A stretch of DNA of 64,000 nucleotides from Vermamoeba vermiformis (GCA_045837725.1 JBEWZL010000272.1:310001-374000), one strand, 5' to 3'; shown: positions 23,667-38,153, counted from the stretch's first letter. Made by a program: numbers and translations. The notes: a model not told the origin generated them from the sequence alone.

Positions 23667-24962
23667 TTAAATCAACAAATCCAGAATGGATTGTGACACG
23701 TCAATAATATTTTGCACCGCTGTAGCATAATCTAATACGCTCCTGCCACTACTATTCTTGAGCATCACATTGGCCTTTTTTTCCTGAACAAGAAATTTCA
23801 CAATGGATCTTAAGTCAAATCCGACTTTCAATTTTTCTCCAGGCGGTTTGTTAATAAGCTCGTCATTGACCACCGCTAATAACATATGCAATGGTGTAAA
23901 TTTGTCAGGTGTAGTTTGTGCATTGACTTCTGCTCCATATTCAAACAACAATCGGATTTGCTCCAAATCCGGTCTCGCGACACTTATGCCACTCCGACCA
24001 AGCCTTAAACAAGCTATATGAAGTGCTGTAACATCATTTTGTTCGTTTTTGAACGCTAATGGGTTCGTATAATATTTCAAGCAAAAACTAGGGCTGATCC
24101 AAAAAGCCATCTTTGCGCAGGATCCAACGCGCAATAATAATCTCTTGAGCACCTCTGCTTGACGAGTATAACGCATATTTAAATAAGCACATGCTGCATG
24201 AATAGGCGATAATTCTCCTGAGCATCCATGAATCAGTACATCCGCGCCACCGATCACATCCAACGCAATTCCATTAACGTTTAATAATCGATCAATAGCA
24301 TCGTACCACCCCATATAGGCCACACTGATTATAGGCCAGGCTAATCTATACTGAATAAGCTCGTAAATAGGTTTGTAATCGCCTTCAAGTGCCGGAATGT
24401 TGGGATCTGCTCCAGCGGCCAATAATTCTTCTAATAACGTAATTTGGTATGTACCTCCTTCTGAAAATGGTGCACTATAATGACATAAATGGAATAATAT
24501 TGTTCCGTGGAGTCGAGGAGTGGTCTGGTATTGAAAATAAATCATATTGATGTTCGGGATCTTCTTCAAATATTCTCGAATTTGTAGTCTTTGTTCTTCA
24601 ATAGGCAGTGCTATTATAGGACTTGTAATATATTTAACTTCATAGTACGGAAACAGAATTCCTTGTTCGACCAGTTCCCGGGCCACATCCACTGCTTCTT
24701 GCGGATTAGATTCGAACTGATAAGCCGATGAAATTGCGTTGACTATAGTCCGCCAATTAAGGTTTCTATCTTTAGAATACGCCAGCTTTGGATGTAATTC
24801 AATAGCCAATGATTTGAAAATAGATTGCAGATCTACTTGGTTAAATCGTTGGCACGTTGCAAAAAAATTAAATAATTCTTTCACTGCTTTTCTTGCATCA
24901 TAAATATCCTCTATTAAATACGAGACTATTTTTGAAATTAATTCTGTTGGTAGATCCTCCAT
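23667..24962 (-). CDS. F-box protein with ankyrin repeats
   Basis: An intronless 431-residue gene, unusual in this intron-rich window. The open frame extends to 25004, but the first ATG is at 24960-24962 and opens directly into an F-box (MEDLPTELISKIVSYLIEDI, then LFNFFATCQRFNQVDLQSIF). Ankyrin repeats follow from about residue 140 on: TILFHLCHYSAPF, LLEELLAAGADPNIPALEG, SPIHAACAYLNMR, VTALHIACLRLGRSG, RLLFEYGAEVNAQTTPDKFT and PLHMLLAVVND. Likely an SCF ubiquitin-ligase adaptor with the ankyrins binding the substrate. It lies beside the foldback element. Lack of introns may mean retroposition or simply a young family member. Confidence 0.82.
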   Translation of the reverse strand: MEDLPTELISKIVSYLIEDIYDARKAVKELFNFFATCQRFNQVDLQSIFKSLAIELHPKLAYSKDRNLNWRTIVNAISSAYQFESNPQEAVDVARELVEQGILFPYYEVKYITSPIIALPIEEQRLQIREYLKKIPNINMIYFQYQTTPRLHGTILFHLCHYSAPFSEGGTYQITLLEELLAAGADPNIPALEGDYKPIYELIQYRLAWPIISVAYMGWYDAIDRLLNVNGIALDVIGGADVLIHGCSGELSPIHAACAYLNMRYTRQAEVLKRLLLRVGSCAKMAFWISPSFCLKYYTNPLAFKNEQNDVTALHIACLRLGRSGISVARPDLEQIRLLFEYGAEVNAQTTPDKFTPLHMLLAVVNDELINKPPGEKLKVGFDLRSIVKFLVQEKKANVMLKNSSGRSVLDYATAVQNIIDVSQSILDLLI

Positions 24963-25173
24963 TTTGTCCTGCCTTTCGCCCCGTTTTATTCTTATTGTAC
25001 CCAAGTATAATCGATTTCTAAGAATTATATAAATATGAAGCTTTAATAAGTAGCGTGTTGTGGTGCTGTTGTTAAAGCATAATTTCTATCAATTAAAATT
25101 TCTTGCGCTTTAAATTAAACTTAATTGTTTATGAAAATTATTACAAACGGAACTTTACAGTTCAACAAACAAA

Positions 25174-28100
25174 TTACAACCAAGGCTGCCAAGAAATATC
25201 CATATTAGCCAAGTTAGCCTTGTTCGTAGCAGATTCGATCAGTTCGGTGATCTTCGCGTTAACAGGCGTAGTAGTCACGGGCTGTTCAGGGCGTACTGGC
25301 GGCATTAACTCGTCCAATCTCTCCAACACGGACTGAGTATTGCGACGAGTCAATTCATGAACGCTCAATTCAGTGAATCCCTTCGTGTTGACCAGATCAT
25401 GTGCCTCATCGCGGAACATCAAGTTGATCACATTGGCCAAGTTGTCTTTGCGATTCTTCTTGCCAATAGCGAGGGTGCACGCTGTCATTGCGCCGTTGAA
25501 GACACCGACAGTGTACATGCCATTGAAAAACTTTTGCACGTTCATGCCTAATCGGAACGGCACGGCCTCGTTGTTCGACAACAAACCTTTAGCATCGTAA
25601 TCTACACGCAAAAAAACATTAAAAAGACGCTCTTATACTAGTGATGGTATTGTACGTACTCGGCTTGAACTGTTGCAAGTGGACTTGCGCGCTCTCGGGC
25701 GTGAAAATAGTGCTTTGCGCGTGTCTGTTGGTGACAGCGAAGAGGTGCGACATGAGCGAGGACATGGCCCATTGCACAGAGAAGTGACGCTTGAACTCCC
25801 AGCACATCTCATAAGACTCGAGCATCTTATAATAAATATACTAATAACAAACGAATTAGACATTTGCACCAAGTTAAAAACACGAGTGAAACTTACGTCG
25901 CTGAAGATAGTGTCGGGAATGTAGTCCTTAGAGACCTCTTCAAAGGCTTGCAACTTGAGCTCTTGTAACTGTGCAGGGCTCATGAGCTTGGCGTTGGCAG
26001 CCATTCTCTTGCGAATGAACATGTACGGCGTGTCACTCTCCATGCCCTTCTTGTTGCAATAATCCTCGTACAAATCGTACAACGACTTGAAGAATCTCTC
26101 GCTCTGCAACAACAAACCGTCATTAATATCCAAAACTTAATTAAACCGATTCAGGCCAACTTACCACTGAGATCAATCGGGTGTTGTTGTTCAATTCAAC
26201 GATCTTAGGCACGTTCATATTGACGCTACGGTGTCTGCAGCCAATATCACGTTGCGTGACCTTAGTGATCTGTTGCAACAACTGAGCGAATCTCTGTTCA
26301 GACTTCGCGCCCATGTCGTAATCAGGACCAATTGTAGCTCGGTCAAGCGAGTGACCGGTATGGTGCACGAGGAAATGGTGCACATTGCCAACGTTGCTGC
26401 GAACAGACAACAAGCGGAGAGCAGCTGTCTTGCCCTTGAGGATCTTCATAGGTGTCAAGAACTTGTCAATGATGACACCACGTGGCTCAGCTGTCACGTC
26501 CTTTTCGTGCTGCAGAAACAAATTTAGAACTCACTCATTGTCACCACAAGGTACGTTTAAAACTTACGCCCAAGAATGCGCCAGGAAGTTCGAGGTGACT
26601 GTCATTTTGGAAGGACACCAAGAAGTGTGACACTTTCTCCAAGTGCTTCAATTGCTTGACACGACGTTCAGTAGCGAGACTCAACTTGTGGCACCAAGAC
26701 TTCAAGCGTTCGATCATTTGGTTGCTGTTGAACTTGCTAACCTCAACCAAGAGGTCGTTCTCAAACTCAGCCTTGTAGTCTTGCACGAATTGAGCAGTAG
26801 CTGTGGCACCGAAGAAGATTTGGTGAACTTTCTGCAATTGACCGACAATAGTAGGACGATCTTCTTGTAACTATAAAGAGCATTAGCAATACTCTCAATA
26901 TATATTTAGCTGTTAGAACTTACGTTGTAGCACTGATTCAAGATTTGTTTCAAGTGCCAAGTCATCTCTTCTTCGGGTAAAGGCATCAACTTCTCGCTGA
27001 TTTCAGTGGTGATTCGATCCAAGGTGCTAATTAAAGGTCCGTGCTTGGCCTTCATGGTGACCAAGATCTCTTCGGCGGCCTTAAGACCGTGCTGATTGGC
27101 CGGACTGAGCTTGGCCTTAGCACTCTTACGCTCAGTGATGTAAGTGTTGAGGGGCCAGAACACCGCTTGAGGATAGAACGTGCCAAGTCTGGTCAACAAC
27201 GCCTTCATGACAGCTGACTCGAGAGGTCGCTCGAGACCAGTCAAGAGCTGGTTGATCCAAGGCAACCACAACCACATGGGCATGGCGTTGAAGTGCTTCT
27301 CAAGGCTGTCAGCGAGCACTCCTTTAGCACCACTTGGTATGGCGGGCACAATAGCGCTGTTGCTGTTTTCATTGTTGACAACGTCAATGTCCATCTTGTC
27401 GTCGTCCTTGTCCTCGTCATCCTCGCCTTCAATTGGTTTGGCGCCACGAGCAGTTCTTGCACGCTTAGCTGGTGGCTTCTTAGGGTTAACCAATTCACGC
27501 TTGCGAGGATTCTTTTCGGAAGAAGTCTCGGTAGTGGGTTCTTCCTTAACAGCAGGATCTTTCTTCTCGCCATCAGCACCGTCAGTCTTCTTCTCTTCGG
27601 CCTCAGGCTCCTTCTTCTCAATCTCGCCAATCACAAGATCTGAAGGCGTGTCAAACTTGCCAACCTCCTCATCACCATCCAACAACCACAATACACGAGC
27701 CAAGTGCTTGCGAGACGGTGAGGCAGGGTTGCATTTGATGCCTTGCAAATAGCAGTTGACAGCGTATTGAGACCACAACATCTTTGTCTTGTTGTAGTTC
27801 GCATCTCCTTCCTTCGCAGAGGTCAAGTGCGAAGTCAACATGCTGTCACAGAACTTGGCCCAAGCAATCCAACCCTTCGAGAGGTTCTCGTGCAAAGCAA
27901 TAGAGGTTGAGAATGCAGCATTGCTTTCTTCGAAGAATCCCATGCGAGCTAAGAACATGCCCTTGAGCTGGAAGAACTCAGCTTTTTGTTGAGGGTTGAA
28001 CCAATCGATGTTAGTCGTGTTGAGCAAGTCCAAGCCAGATCTGTAGAGCTCAGGTTGGTTGAGGTAGCACTTGGTCTGCTCGCGTGTCTTGACAATGGCT

Positions 28101-31100
28101 TCTTGCACGTCAATGTTGGGCAGTGAGTAGATCTTAGTCAACAAGCTCAAGCACAACTCGGGTAAACCTTGACGGCGAGCAACACGAGCAAAGCGAGCGA
28201 TGGACCAGGCCATCTCGTGGTAACCGATCAAAGTGAGGTTAGGTGCTTGAGGATCAGCCTGACAGGCAGCATTGATCGTAGCATAGGTCTGTTGACGCCA
28301 CTGGAACAAATCAGCCCACAAACCAATGTCATCAAATTCGTTGGGCAATCGTTCACGCCAAGCTCTCAGAGTGACCTTGATGTCTTGTTGCTTTTGAATG
28401 CGATTCGGTGAACGAATTTCACGCAACAATTTGGCAGCCTCGTAGAGTTCAACGATTTGTTGGAATGTCTAGTAACGAATCAGCTCGTCTTCTACTTATT
28501 ATAGGCGTCATTAGTACTTACGTGCAACAAAGGTACGTGAGGCAAGCTCGGAGTCTTTGGCAAGCCGTTCCAAAGAGTGACGAGCACGCGCATGGCGTTC
28601 TTGCAAAGTTGATCGACATCCACGATTCTGTTCTCGTACAACGCCAAGAAACTTTGAATAATCTTGATACGAGGAGCATCAACGTTGAACGAGAACTTGC
28701 TGAATGCTTCCTTCAAGAGTGGCCAGTCTTGCACACGCCACGAAGATTCAACTTGAAGTTCACCCAAGTTGTTCGTGCGAGCGTATTCGGTCAGCACCTC
28801 CCACTGACTCAACTTCTTGGCGCTTTCAATCCATTGTTCTTCCCACAAGTTCATCTCCCAGTTGCTCACAGACTGAGTTTCCTTGCGCTGTTCCGACAAC
28901 AAGGCCTGGTAGAACAACTCTTGGCCACGTTGCCAGAAGTTGTGCTTTTGAAGGACCAAACCAGCTCGGGAAATATCAGTTGTAGCGCTCTGGTAGAGAA
29001 GACCGTAGTACAAGTCTTCTTCGAGAAGAGTCTTGTAGATCTCGCTCAAGTGCGAGATACACTTGTCTTGCTCGTCAATGGACGTAACAGCTCCCTTCAT
29101 GAGCTTTTCTTCGAGCACTTTAATAGCCATGTGCCATCCATTGAAATGTTTGCCCAAGAAGGCAACAAGCTCTGACGGAATCTCGATGCGAGGACTCTTG
29201 CACTTCAAGAATGCACGCATCAAAGCTTGCACAACGTTCGGTTGAACTCGTTGCTGCTTCATATGGTAGTCCTTAGACAAGAGCGTTACGATGGTAGACT
29301 TCAGGCGCTCCTTGTCTGCCATTTCTAGTTGGTTGTCCCAGATCAGAGGGAACAACGTTGACCACATGAAGATTGACAGCTCGGCGTCTTGGTGCACGAG
29401 TTCTCTGAACGGTTCCAACAAGACTCCCAGTTTCTGTGAACGGCAACCACTGAGGAACTCTTCGTGCTTGCTGACTAATTCTTTTGCTTCAGGAGTGAGG
29501 TTCAAACTGCCAGTGTTCATTGAGGGCACCTTGGCTGAAATGTACGACATTTTGAGCGGGAAATCAGTGTCGATGGTGGCGAGAATGATGTCAACGGCCA
29601 AACCAATCCAGAAGAATGAAGGCAATGGCTCCCAAGTTGTTGGATTCAATACGTATTCCACACGCTTGAGAACATCACGCTCGACCTTCTTGTTGAACAA
29701 ATCGAAGAACTTGGCACGAACAACAGGATCACGAGAGACCATGCCAGACATGAGAGTGCCTTCGAGTACTTGGAAGTCAACACGTGGCACAGGCTCCGAG
29801 TAGACAAAGTGAACAATATCCATGAAAAGGTTCTGCAAAGCCGCACTACGAACACGTTCAAATCGCTTCATGCGAAGAACAAACTGTGTGCGGTCTTGTT
29901 GAGTAAGAGAGGACGAAGGAGACATTATCCAGTCCTTCACGATCAATCCTGTTTCAACGAGCAAAGTTTCCTGGAAAAGTTTTGTTAGAACGAAGGTTTG
30001 CATAAAATATTCAATACTTACGTCAAGAGTCTTATCAATCAACAAGTACACTGCGTGCAGTAAGTTTCTCTTGAGGTCAGGGAGTAATGCAGGGTTGTCA
30101 ATTTGTGAAGCACACAACTGCAAGCTGCGCAACAAAGGTACGTGATCACGCTTGGCTTGCTGTTGAGGAACGCTGCCGCGCTTAGCTTGAGCACCAGGAG
30201 GTTGACCAGGCGTCGGTGAAACTGCACCTGGGACAGCTTCTTGTACCGGTGCGAAGTGCTCTTTGGCCAATCGCATCATCATCTTTATCAGATGAGGCAA
30301 GTAAGGCGAAAGAATTTCGGTGGCATTCGATGGTTCCACGATCGTTTTGAACAAGTACAGTAAGTTGAAGACGTTGTGCTTGTCAGCATTGACACCAGAC
30401 TCCAACAACTCTCCAATGCGCTTGAAGATCGCTTCCAAGGTGGAACGGATGCTCGTTGAGTACTCAGAAATGATCTTCTTGAGCACGGGTGCAAGAGCCT
30501 CAGTGATCTTCATGTTGTCAGAAGAGACAGCTGGCAACAAGCTCGTTTGCAAGGCACCAATGTTAGTCGCCAAGAATGACTTTTGTTGGAAGGTCAAAAT
30601 GACGTTCAAAATGTTCAACGAGGTGATCACGTAGTGCGGTTGATCAGCAGTGGGTGACAACAACTTCTCGAAGAACGCGAACTTGATGTTGACTGTAGGC
30701 CACAAAGCCAATGCCTCACGCAACAAGTCAAGTGCATAAGAAGCAACTTGAGCAGAAGTAGGGTCCTTAGGATCAGGTGTGGCAGCCATACGAGTGATGA
30801 AGTTAACGACCATTTCGATAGTCGTAGCTGGAGGCACGTAAGGAGGTTGAGGGGTGCTTGGAGTAGAGCCGTCAGGGTTCGGAGTAGTTTCTTGCGAGTC
30901 TTGCGCACCGCTTTCGTCAACAGCCATTGGTGTTGGCTCCTGCTTGACATCCGAAGTGGGTGCTTCAGTCGAGTTCTTGGCTTCTTCAATACGTTTCTTC
31001 TCCCAGTTAATGATCAACTCGACCAAGTTGCAAGCAAGCTTCTTGTTCTCAGGAGCTGAGTTCGGCAACAAACCAATGCGAGCCAAAGAGTTGCTGATGT

Positions 31101-34100
31101 GTTGCACGAAGTGGCCACGATACTTGTAAAAGATGTCGGAGTGTCTGACAATCAGTTGAAGCACGTGGATGAGAAGAGGCAAGGAGTGGCCGTCTTCGAT
31201 GATGACTTTACGAGTCCATTTGATCCAGTGCGGTGGATCTTGTGGAGCGAACTTCTTAAAAAGTGTGGGTGTCATAATGTCGAGTGCTTCGCGCACCAAT
31301 TGCTTGGCTTCAGGTTGATAAGACTTGAGCAAAGCCACGTAGACTTGCAAAATAATCTTGTCGGGAGTCTCGTAAACTTCGATAAATCTGCAAATCAACA
31401 AGTACGCAGACTGCTTGGCCGTGATATCTTCGTTCTTGAAGTGACTCCAAGCGAATCGAATGATTTCTTTTTTGTGAGTCTGAGGATCAAAATCGTAGCC
31501 CTTGAAATGCACGATCAACGCGGTCAATTGCAAGAACTCGATTTGCATTGATTGTGTGTATGCAGGGCTTTGCTTGCCAATAATGTCCGTGATGAAGCGA
31601 TGCATGAACTAATAAATGAAATTAGTATTAGCCTTAATATCGTCAATAAACTAAACGTACGTCTTTTTCTACGATCTCTTCCTTTCTGTTCAAGCACTTG
31701 TCGATCATTGGTGTCAAGAACACTTGCAAAGTTTGAACGCGGTGTTCATTGGAGTATTGAGGAGAGTGGAAGAACGTTAAGAAGTGGTTAACAATATTTT
31801 TCTTGCGTTCAACCGAGAACTTGTCAGGCAGCTCGTTTTGGTAAAAGTCGCGCAAGAAGTTAAAGTCCACGATTGTCTTTGTCGTGAAGATCGACAAGAG
31901 ATCAAATATCAATGCAACCTCGTCTTGATTCACACGGAAGTAAGCCAAGAAAATCTTGACGAGAATCTTTGACTCCTTCATGTGATGAGAAGGCATGCTT
32001 TCTTCGCGCAAGATTCGTTCCTCTCGCTGTCAGTACGTCAGTAAACGAACAGATCCAAAGTAATACGCTTGACTTACGGCAGGATTGCGCCACATTTGCA
32101 CCAAAGCATTGATGAGTTCTTGGTTATTGAGCCACTCAGGGACGAACTTGATCAACACACGAACCAACAGTAATGCTTGGAACTGCACTTCGTAGTTCGA
32201 TTGATCGTTCAAGTACGTAACAATACGACTGACATTCCTATAAAAGTGTTAAAAATAAATTCTAATTTTTATAGGGCTGAGTAAAACTTACTTTGCGAGT
32301 TCTTCGCGCAAAGGACCAGCAATGCTAGAGCGCAAGATGCCACGGAACAACTTGATCATATCTTCCTTGTCGATATTGCTAAGGAAGTAATTAACGCTGT
32401 CAGTTGCGTATCTGTTCAAGAATTTGATGAGTGGTGGACGGTAAGGGCTGTTCAATTCTCGTGAAGTGTTGTCGTGAGGCATAGAGCTCTCCATTCGCAA
32501 CACGAGGTTGATCAATTCCACCAAGAATCGAATGGCCGGCGTTGGCAACAAATGATAGACCTCTAAACAAGCAACGGCCATTTGAACTTCTTCACCAGGA
32601 GGCCAAGCTCGTTGTGAAGGAGGTGCCTTTTGTGACTCGATCCATTTGTTCATGTGCTCGATGATTTTATCTGCAGGAATACACCGTTAGATTTCTTACG
32701 AATTAAACGAAAAATAGTAAATTATTAAAACACTTTCATACTAATGAGTAATTGTCAATCAGCATCATATCATCGTGATATTGGATAATCATTCGGTTAA
32801 ATTTAAGGTAAACTTGCAACCTCTGGTACTTACCACCAATAGCAATGTTGAAGTACTTCGAATGGGTCTCGAGCAAGCAGGCCAGACCAAGCAACAAAGA
32901 CAAGCTCAACGTGTGCCACTGTCCAAACTTCAGCAAAACAGGACGCAAAGATTCGCTCAAAGCGTTCTTAGGCAAGTTATCGCCAATGTTCAGTGTCTGC
33001 TCCATCGCTCTCTTGGCAGCTTTGCGGAGCAACTCATTGCGAACAATAATGGTCTTCGTGATGACTGAGAACAGCTTATGACGCATTTCAGCTTTCTAAT
33101 ACGAGCAGTAAGTTAGTTAAGAGTGTAATGTCAGAGTATAATAGTAACACTTACGATCTCCTCGGAAGCAGCTGAAGCAGCGAATACCTCCAAAGCAGCG
33201 ACCTTAAACTCGACCAATTGAGACAGACGTTGAGCACCAGCTCCAGGGATAGAGGTAGTAACACCTTCCATATGAACTGTTGGTGAGTTGGTGACACGTG
33301 CTTGATTGTCGTCTTCGGTGTCAGACAAAACTAACACTTCTTCAATGAGTTCGAGAAGCTCATTTGACAAGCGCAACAAAGGTGGACGAAGTTGCAAGCA
33401 GAAAGCAAGGGTCTCTAAGATGGCTGTTTGCTTGGCAATTGGATGAGTCTTCAACGGGAACTCGAAGACAGGTTTGCGAATGTGCTGTTCAGTGAACGGT
33501 TCCAACAACTCCGACACTTCATCGCCGGTGATTTCAGCGAGTGCTCGCAAAGCAGACTGAACAGCAGTACGAACTGCCTTTGTAGTGTTCAATAAGTTGG
33601 CTGCCAAGAAGGACACAACTTCGCGCAAGACCTCTTCTTGTTCTACGCTAGCATTGCGTGCATTGCAACTGCTGATAACATTGGCGAAAGTCTGCGAAGC
33701 GTCTTCGAGGGTAGACAGTGATACTGCGTGAGGGATGTCTTGAAGGGTCTGCAAAAGTCCTTTCAAGAACGGCAATTGGTGCGTGCGAGTCCACTCGATG
33801 GGCATCAATGACACTAAGTGAGATATGCCCAAGCAGCCACCAGCCTTGAAGTACCACTCCTTATGGAAGCAGCAAGCATAGAAGCGTAAAGCTAACTCTT
33901 CAAAGACGGGCAACGAGGCAGCCTTGACCTTATCTCCGTAGAACTTCTGTGCGACAGAGAAGAGGATGTCAATTGCCTTTTGAGCTGCCTTTGCGTGAGA
34001 TCTGTTCTCAGATGTGATTACATCCAACAAAGCTTCAGTGAAGATCATCGGATCCAGCTCCTACAACACAGTTAGCAGCCTGCTACCAAATTATATCAGT

Positions 34101-37100
34101 GTTATTACGTACGTTTAACTTTGCAGTAGAAGGTTGTTTCTTGGTAGCAAATAGAATGGCGAAGTGAGTGCAAATGTCCTCGAAGAATGCCGTGGGATTC
34201 TCTTTCGTCAAATCGTCGAAAGTTGACGCGGTGAACAAGCAGCTCAAAACGACCTTGAGAGTGTTTGACTCGGAGCGAAGCATCTTCTTGGTCTTGATGA
34301 TCTTGTTCTGCTTGCCGTCAATGAACTCGACCTTGATGGGGTAGTTCAACTGAGCAATTTCTTCGTCGGTCAACAAGCTCAATCCTTCGATGGGCTTCGA
34401 GTCCAAAAGTGCAGACAAACAAGACTTGAAGAACTTGAAACCGTATTGTTTGCGCAAAGGTGTCAAGGGAGAGCTTGGAGGTGAAGTCAACAACAGTCTG
34501 CGAGCAGCATAAATGGCCTCTTTCAGACCAATTTCTTCGGTTCTTCCTTGGTCGAATGGGATCACTAAGGAAATGCCGTTGTCCACAAAACGGGTAGTTT
34601 TCTAAGTATTAATTAGTAACTGTCTCAATAACTAGTGCCATCAACTTACGATTTGAGGAGGCAAGCCGAAGTAATCTCTGTCACGGCCAGCCATTTTACC
34701 GAGAATTCTCAGCACTTGAGGTGCGTATGAGTAATAGGGCAACTTCAAGTGACGCCACAAAGCCTTCATCAATCGCGGCTTGATGTCAGCCATGATGGGC
34801 TCGAAGAAGTCAATGGACAGCTTGTCCACGCACAACTCGAGCAAGCGCAAGCCTTGCATCACGATCTCGCTGCCGGACTCGATTGAGAGCAACAAAGGCT
34901 TCATCAAGAGTCTCAAGTTGGGCAAGAGGGCAGACAGACGCACTGGCACCGTCAAACTCAATTCAACGAACAGCTCACGCATTTGTTGACTGTATGAGCT
35001 GTCGTGCAATTGGTTGAGTGTTTCCAACAAACCTAAGGAGCCATTAGCATCAGCTTTATAGTACTTGGCACGAATCTACTTACCAGGCAACAAGGGCGAG
35101 AACTCACGAGTAAACATATCGATCTTCACACTGGCCACGCTCTTAAACAAGTAGCGCAAGAGTTGGAAGTAGTTACCGGCACTCTCTGTGTCTCTGCACT
35201 CGCTGGCATGCTGCAAGCATTGCACAACAATTGTTGCCAAGTGCGGTTGCAAAATGGATTCGATCTCGTTAGAGGGTTGTTGCAAGACAGAGAAGGTAAG
35301 CTTGAATAAGCGCAACAAGATATAGTTCTTGTCGGTTGCAATGTCCCTAAAGTGACACGTTAATGTAAGTCCTCACTGAAGCAGATGTGGTACTACGTAC
35401 TTCAAGCGATTCATCAAGAAACTGACGAGGGTTTCCGCGAAGAATCTATGAGAGTGCGGGCTAGTAATAAACAGCTGTGCAGTATACAGCAACATCTGAT
35501 TTTCGGAAATGCTATTGAAGTAAAAGTCCATGTTGTTCGACATGACCTCTTGGAAGATTCGGGGATCAGGTGAGGTGAAGAGGGCAAAGTAGGCCTCAAA
35601 AAGCTGAATGAATACGTTAGTTTAAGTATAAACCGCATTTGGTAATAAGTTTCATACCTCTTTTTCTTCAGCTTGGCTCAGACTAGGCGGCACAGTGAAG
35701 ATATTCATGCATCTGGTAATGTTCTTGAAGAGTTTGGTAAAGATAGTAGCTTCTTCAACCAACTGGGCCTTGGACAAGGGACCAGCGGGCACTAACGAGG
35801 GAGGTTGCTGTTGACCTTGATTGAGAGGCACAAACTGACTTTGAGTCATGGCGGAGATCACGTTACGCGTGCCCAAGATCAAAGTGCGAATCAAAGTTCG
35901 GCATTCTAAGTAACGAGTTAGCACAATAGGTCTTGCAGTAAACAAGGCACAGTAATCGTTCTTACCTCGATAAGTTTCTGGCAAGTTGAGCGCATCCAAG
36001 TTTTGCGCGGTCGCAACGGTCGGTGTTGGTGATTGTGCCATAGTGAAGGACTGAGCCAATGAAGGAGGCTTCGGAATATTAGGCATCTGCACACTCGATG
36101 TGAGACTGATAGGAGCCAAGCCACTCTCAGCAGCTGGAGTAGCGGCAGCTTTATCTTTTTCAGCAGATGCGCTCGATGCGTTCTTAGCGTTCTCTTTCTC
36201 AACCTTCTCTTTGACTTCTTCGATGAATTTTGGCACCTCTTTTTTGAAGCTAGCAAACTTGCTTGCAAAAGTATCGAGGATCTTTGTGAGAAGCACTCTG
36301 CTGTTTACTTCACCAACGTTCGGATTCGCTCTACTGATGCACTCGAGCAAGTTCAAAATGAGCTTGACGGACATAGTCTGAATAGAGTATGGCAACGTTA
36401 GGTCATGAAGATTGCGTGAGTACAAGTGTGCGATGTGCGACAACTGCTCAAAGCTGAGTTGCTGGCGAACGTGGTGCACGAGATCAGCCAACATGCTGTA
36501 GGCAAGTGGACTAATGTTACGAGTTAGAAAATATATTGTTGATATGCTTTAAGGATAATTGTATTCAAATTCAAAGGCTGAGCTGAGATCTGGTTGGAGT
36601 TTAGATGCATCTACTTACCGCAAAGTCTCGTAGCAGGTTCTGCCGTTACCAATGAGCACTTGTTCATCAATAAGTGTGTCGATATGTGGCACGAATCCTT
36701 TTCTGAATTCAGTGGCGAGTATGTGACGAGTAGCGATCAGCAGTTCACGACGAGTAGATGCGAGTTCTGGCGGGCAGTTACGCAGCAATTGAATGACGCT
36801 ACGAGGTACTTGTTCTTCATAATTACGGAAAGACTCAGCGAAGCTTCGTAGCATATAAGCCAAGAAAGACAAGGTCTGCAAGGTCACGGTTAGATCGAGC
36901 AAGCACGCCGAGAGAATTCTTTAATTTCAGATAAAATTGGTATAATTACCTTCACTTGGGCGGCAATAAAGTCTGTATAGTGTGCACGGTGAGTATTGTA
37001 AGCGTCTGGAGGTGCTTGAAGTGCCAAAGTCTGCACGATCAGCGGCAAAAATTTTGGCAAGTTCGGAGGCAGCAAGCGACTGTAGAGTTGGAGTAATAGT

Positions 37101-37972
37101 ACAACGATAATAGGGCACTCTGTTAGCACCTTGAAAGAGCTCATGGCTCTGATCAAAGGTTGCGATCCCTTGTTCGCTTTCTCGTCGAACATGGGATCCT
37201 TGCCTGAGAGTAATACGTTTAACTTTAAGCTCAAAAATACGTTGATATAATGACTTACCAGGAATAGGCTCGGCAACCTTTGCCGGTGTTTCGCTGAAGA
37301 TCTTGTTGACCGTGCTAGGCAGCTGTTCATAGATCTTGATCACAATGTCAAAGAAAGGCTGTACGTCTTGTTCTAATGTAGGTCTATAGTTCTTGTGTAA
37401 ATCGATGATAATTCTTAAGCAGATCAGTGCATTCTCTTCGTTCTCGCTCGAGAGCAAATACATGACGACTTTAAGCAAGGGTTTGACGACAGCTCTGAAG
37501 ACATCGTTGTTCGGCAATCTATTAAGAATTTCCAATATCATATTACGGAGCTTTTGTTCGGGATTGTCTGCTATGAACTGAGGCTTTGTTTCCTTCAAGA
37601 TGCCGAAAAACACGGGCAAAACTGTTTTCAAAAATTTTTCGTAGTCACTATTTGATGGATGTGCTGTTTCAATATTGTCTCGTAATTCCGTTGTCATACG
37701 GATTTGCTTTCCAATGTCTACCATAAAAAAATTAATATCTCGGCGCCAAAAATAAGTAATAATCAACAAACAGCACTACGTCAATAAATTATTCCAAATT
37801 ATATTTTTTATAGCATTAAAATATAATATTATTGGCGTGTTGGTCGATTCTTACCACCGGCTTTGCCTGCATTGCCAAGCTCGTTGATCCAGACATCATA
37901 CTGATGGCTCAACAACAGCTTTAGGAAGCTTTCTTCCTTCGGCTTTTGTTGTGGTTGTTCAGGTGTTGCCAT
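25174..37972 (-). CDS. TRA1: Tra1/TRRAP, PIKK-family pseudokinase of SAGA and NuA4
   Basis: Giant scaffold that links transcription activators to the SAGA and NuA4 histone acetyltransferase complexes in the nucleus. About two dozen exons, near 3,600 residues, close to yeast Tra1 and human TRRAP. The start at 37972 gives MATPEQPQQKPKEESFLKLL. The HEAT-repeat N-terminus matches TRRAP strongly: FLKTVLPVFFGILKETKPQF, ENEENALICLRIIIDLHKNY, KTLSFLAYMLRSFAES, LLRNCPPELASTRRELLIA and LADLVHHVRQQLSFEQL. The FAT region spans about 26.9-30.5 kb, with a charged Lys/Glu/Asp linker near 27.4-27.6 kb. The C-terminal kinase-like region lacks HRD and DFG catalytic motifs, as known for Tra1, and the FATC ends MDISWQPWL. 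It is divergent from the globin-like gene, 181 bp apart. Confidence 0.95.
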
Positions 37973-38153
37973 CTTGGGCGACAAAGTTGTTGAAAGAACA
38001 GCCAGGCTGACCGTTTTTTTTTGCTCGTAGAAAACTGGGAGAAAACTGGATTTAACCTGCGCCCCCGGTAAAAACCTAGCACCCAAAGTGAGGGGACCAA
38101 TGCACTTTACGGTGCAGCCTTCCTTTTTTCATTCATCCGGCACGATAGTAACA

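Noticed and set aside
28408-29175. A 255-codon plus-strand open frame
   Set aside because: It lies entirely antisense to a strongly conserved Tra1 exon, lacks its own recognisable domain and is explained by codon composition of the opposite strand. Similar antisense frames at 27180-27752 and 31099-31551 were dropped for the same reason.
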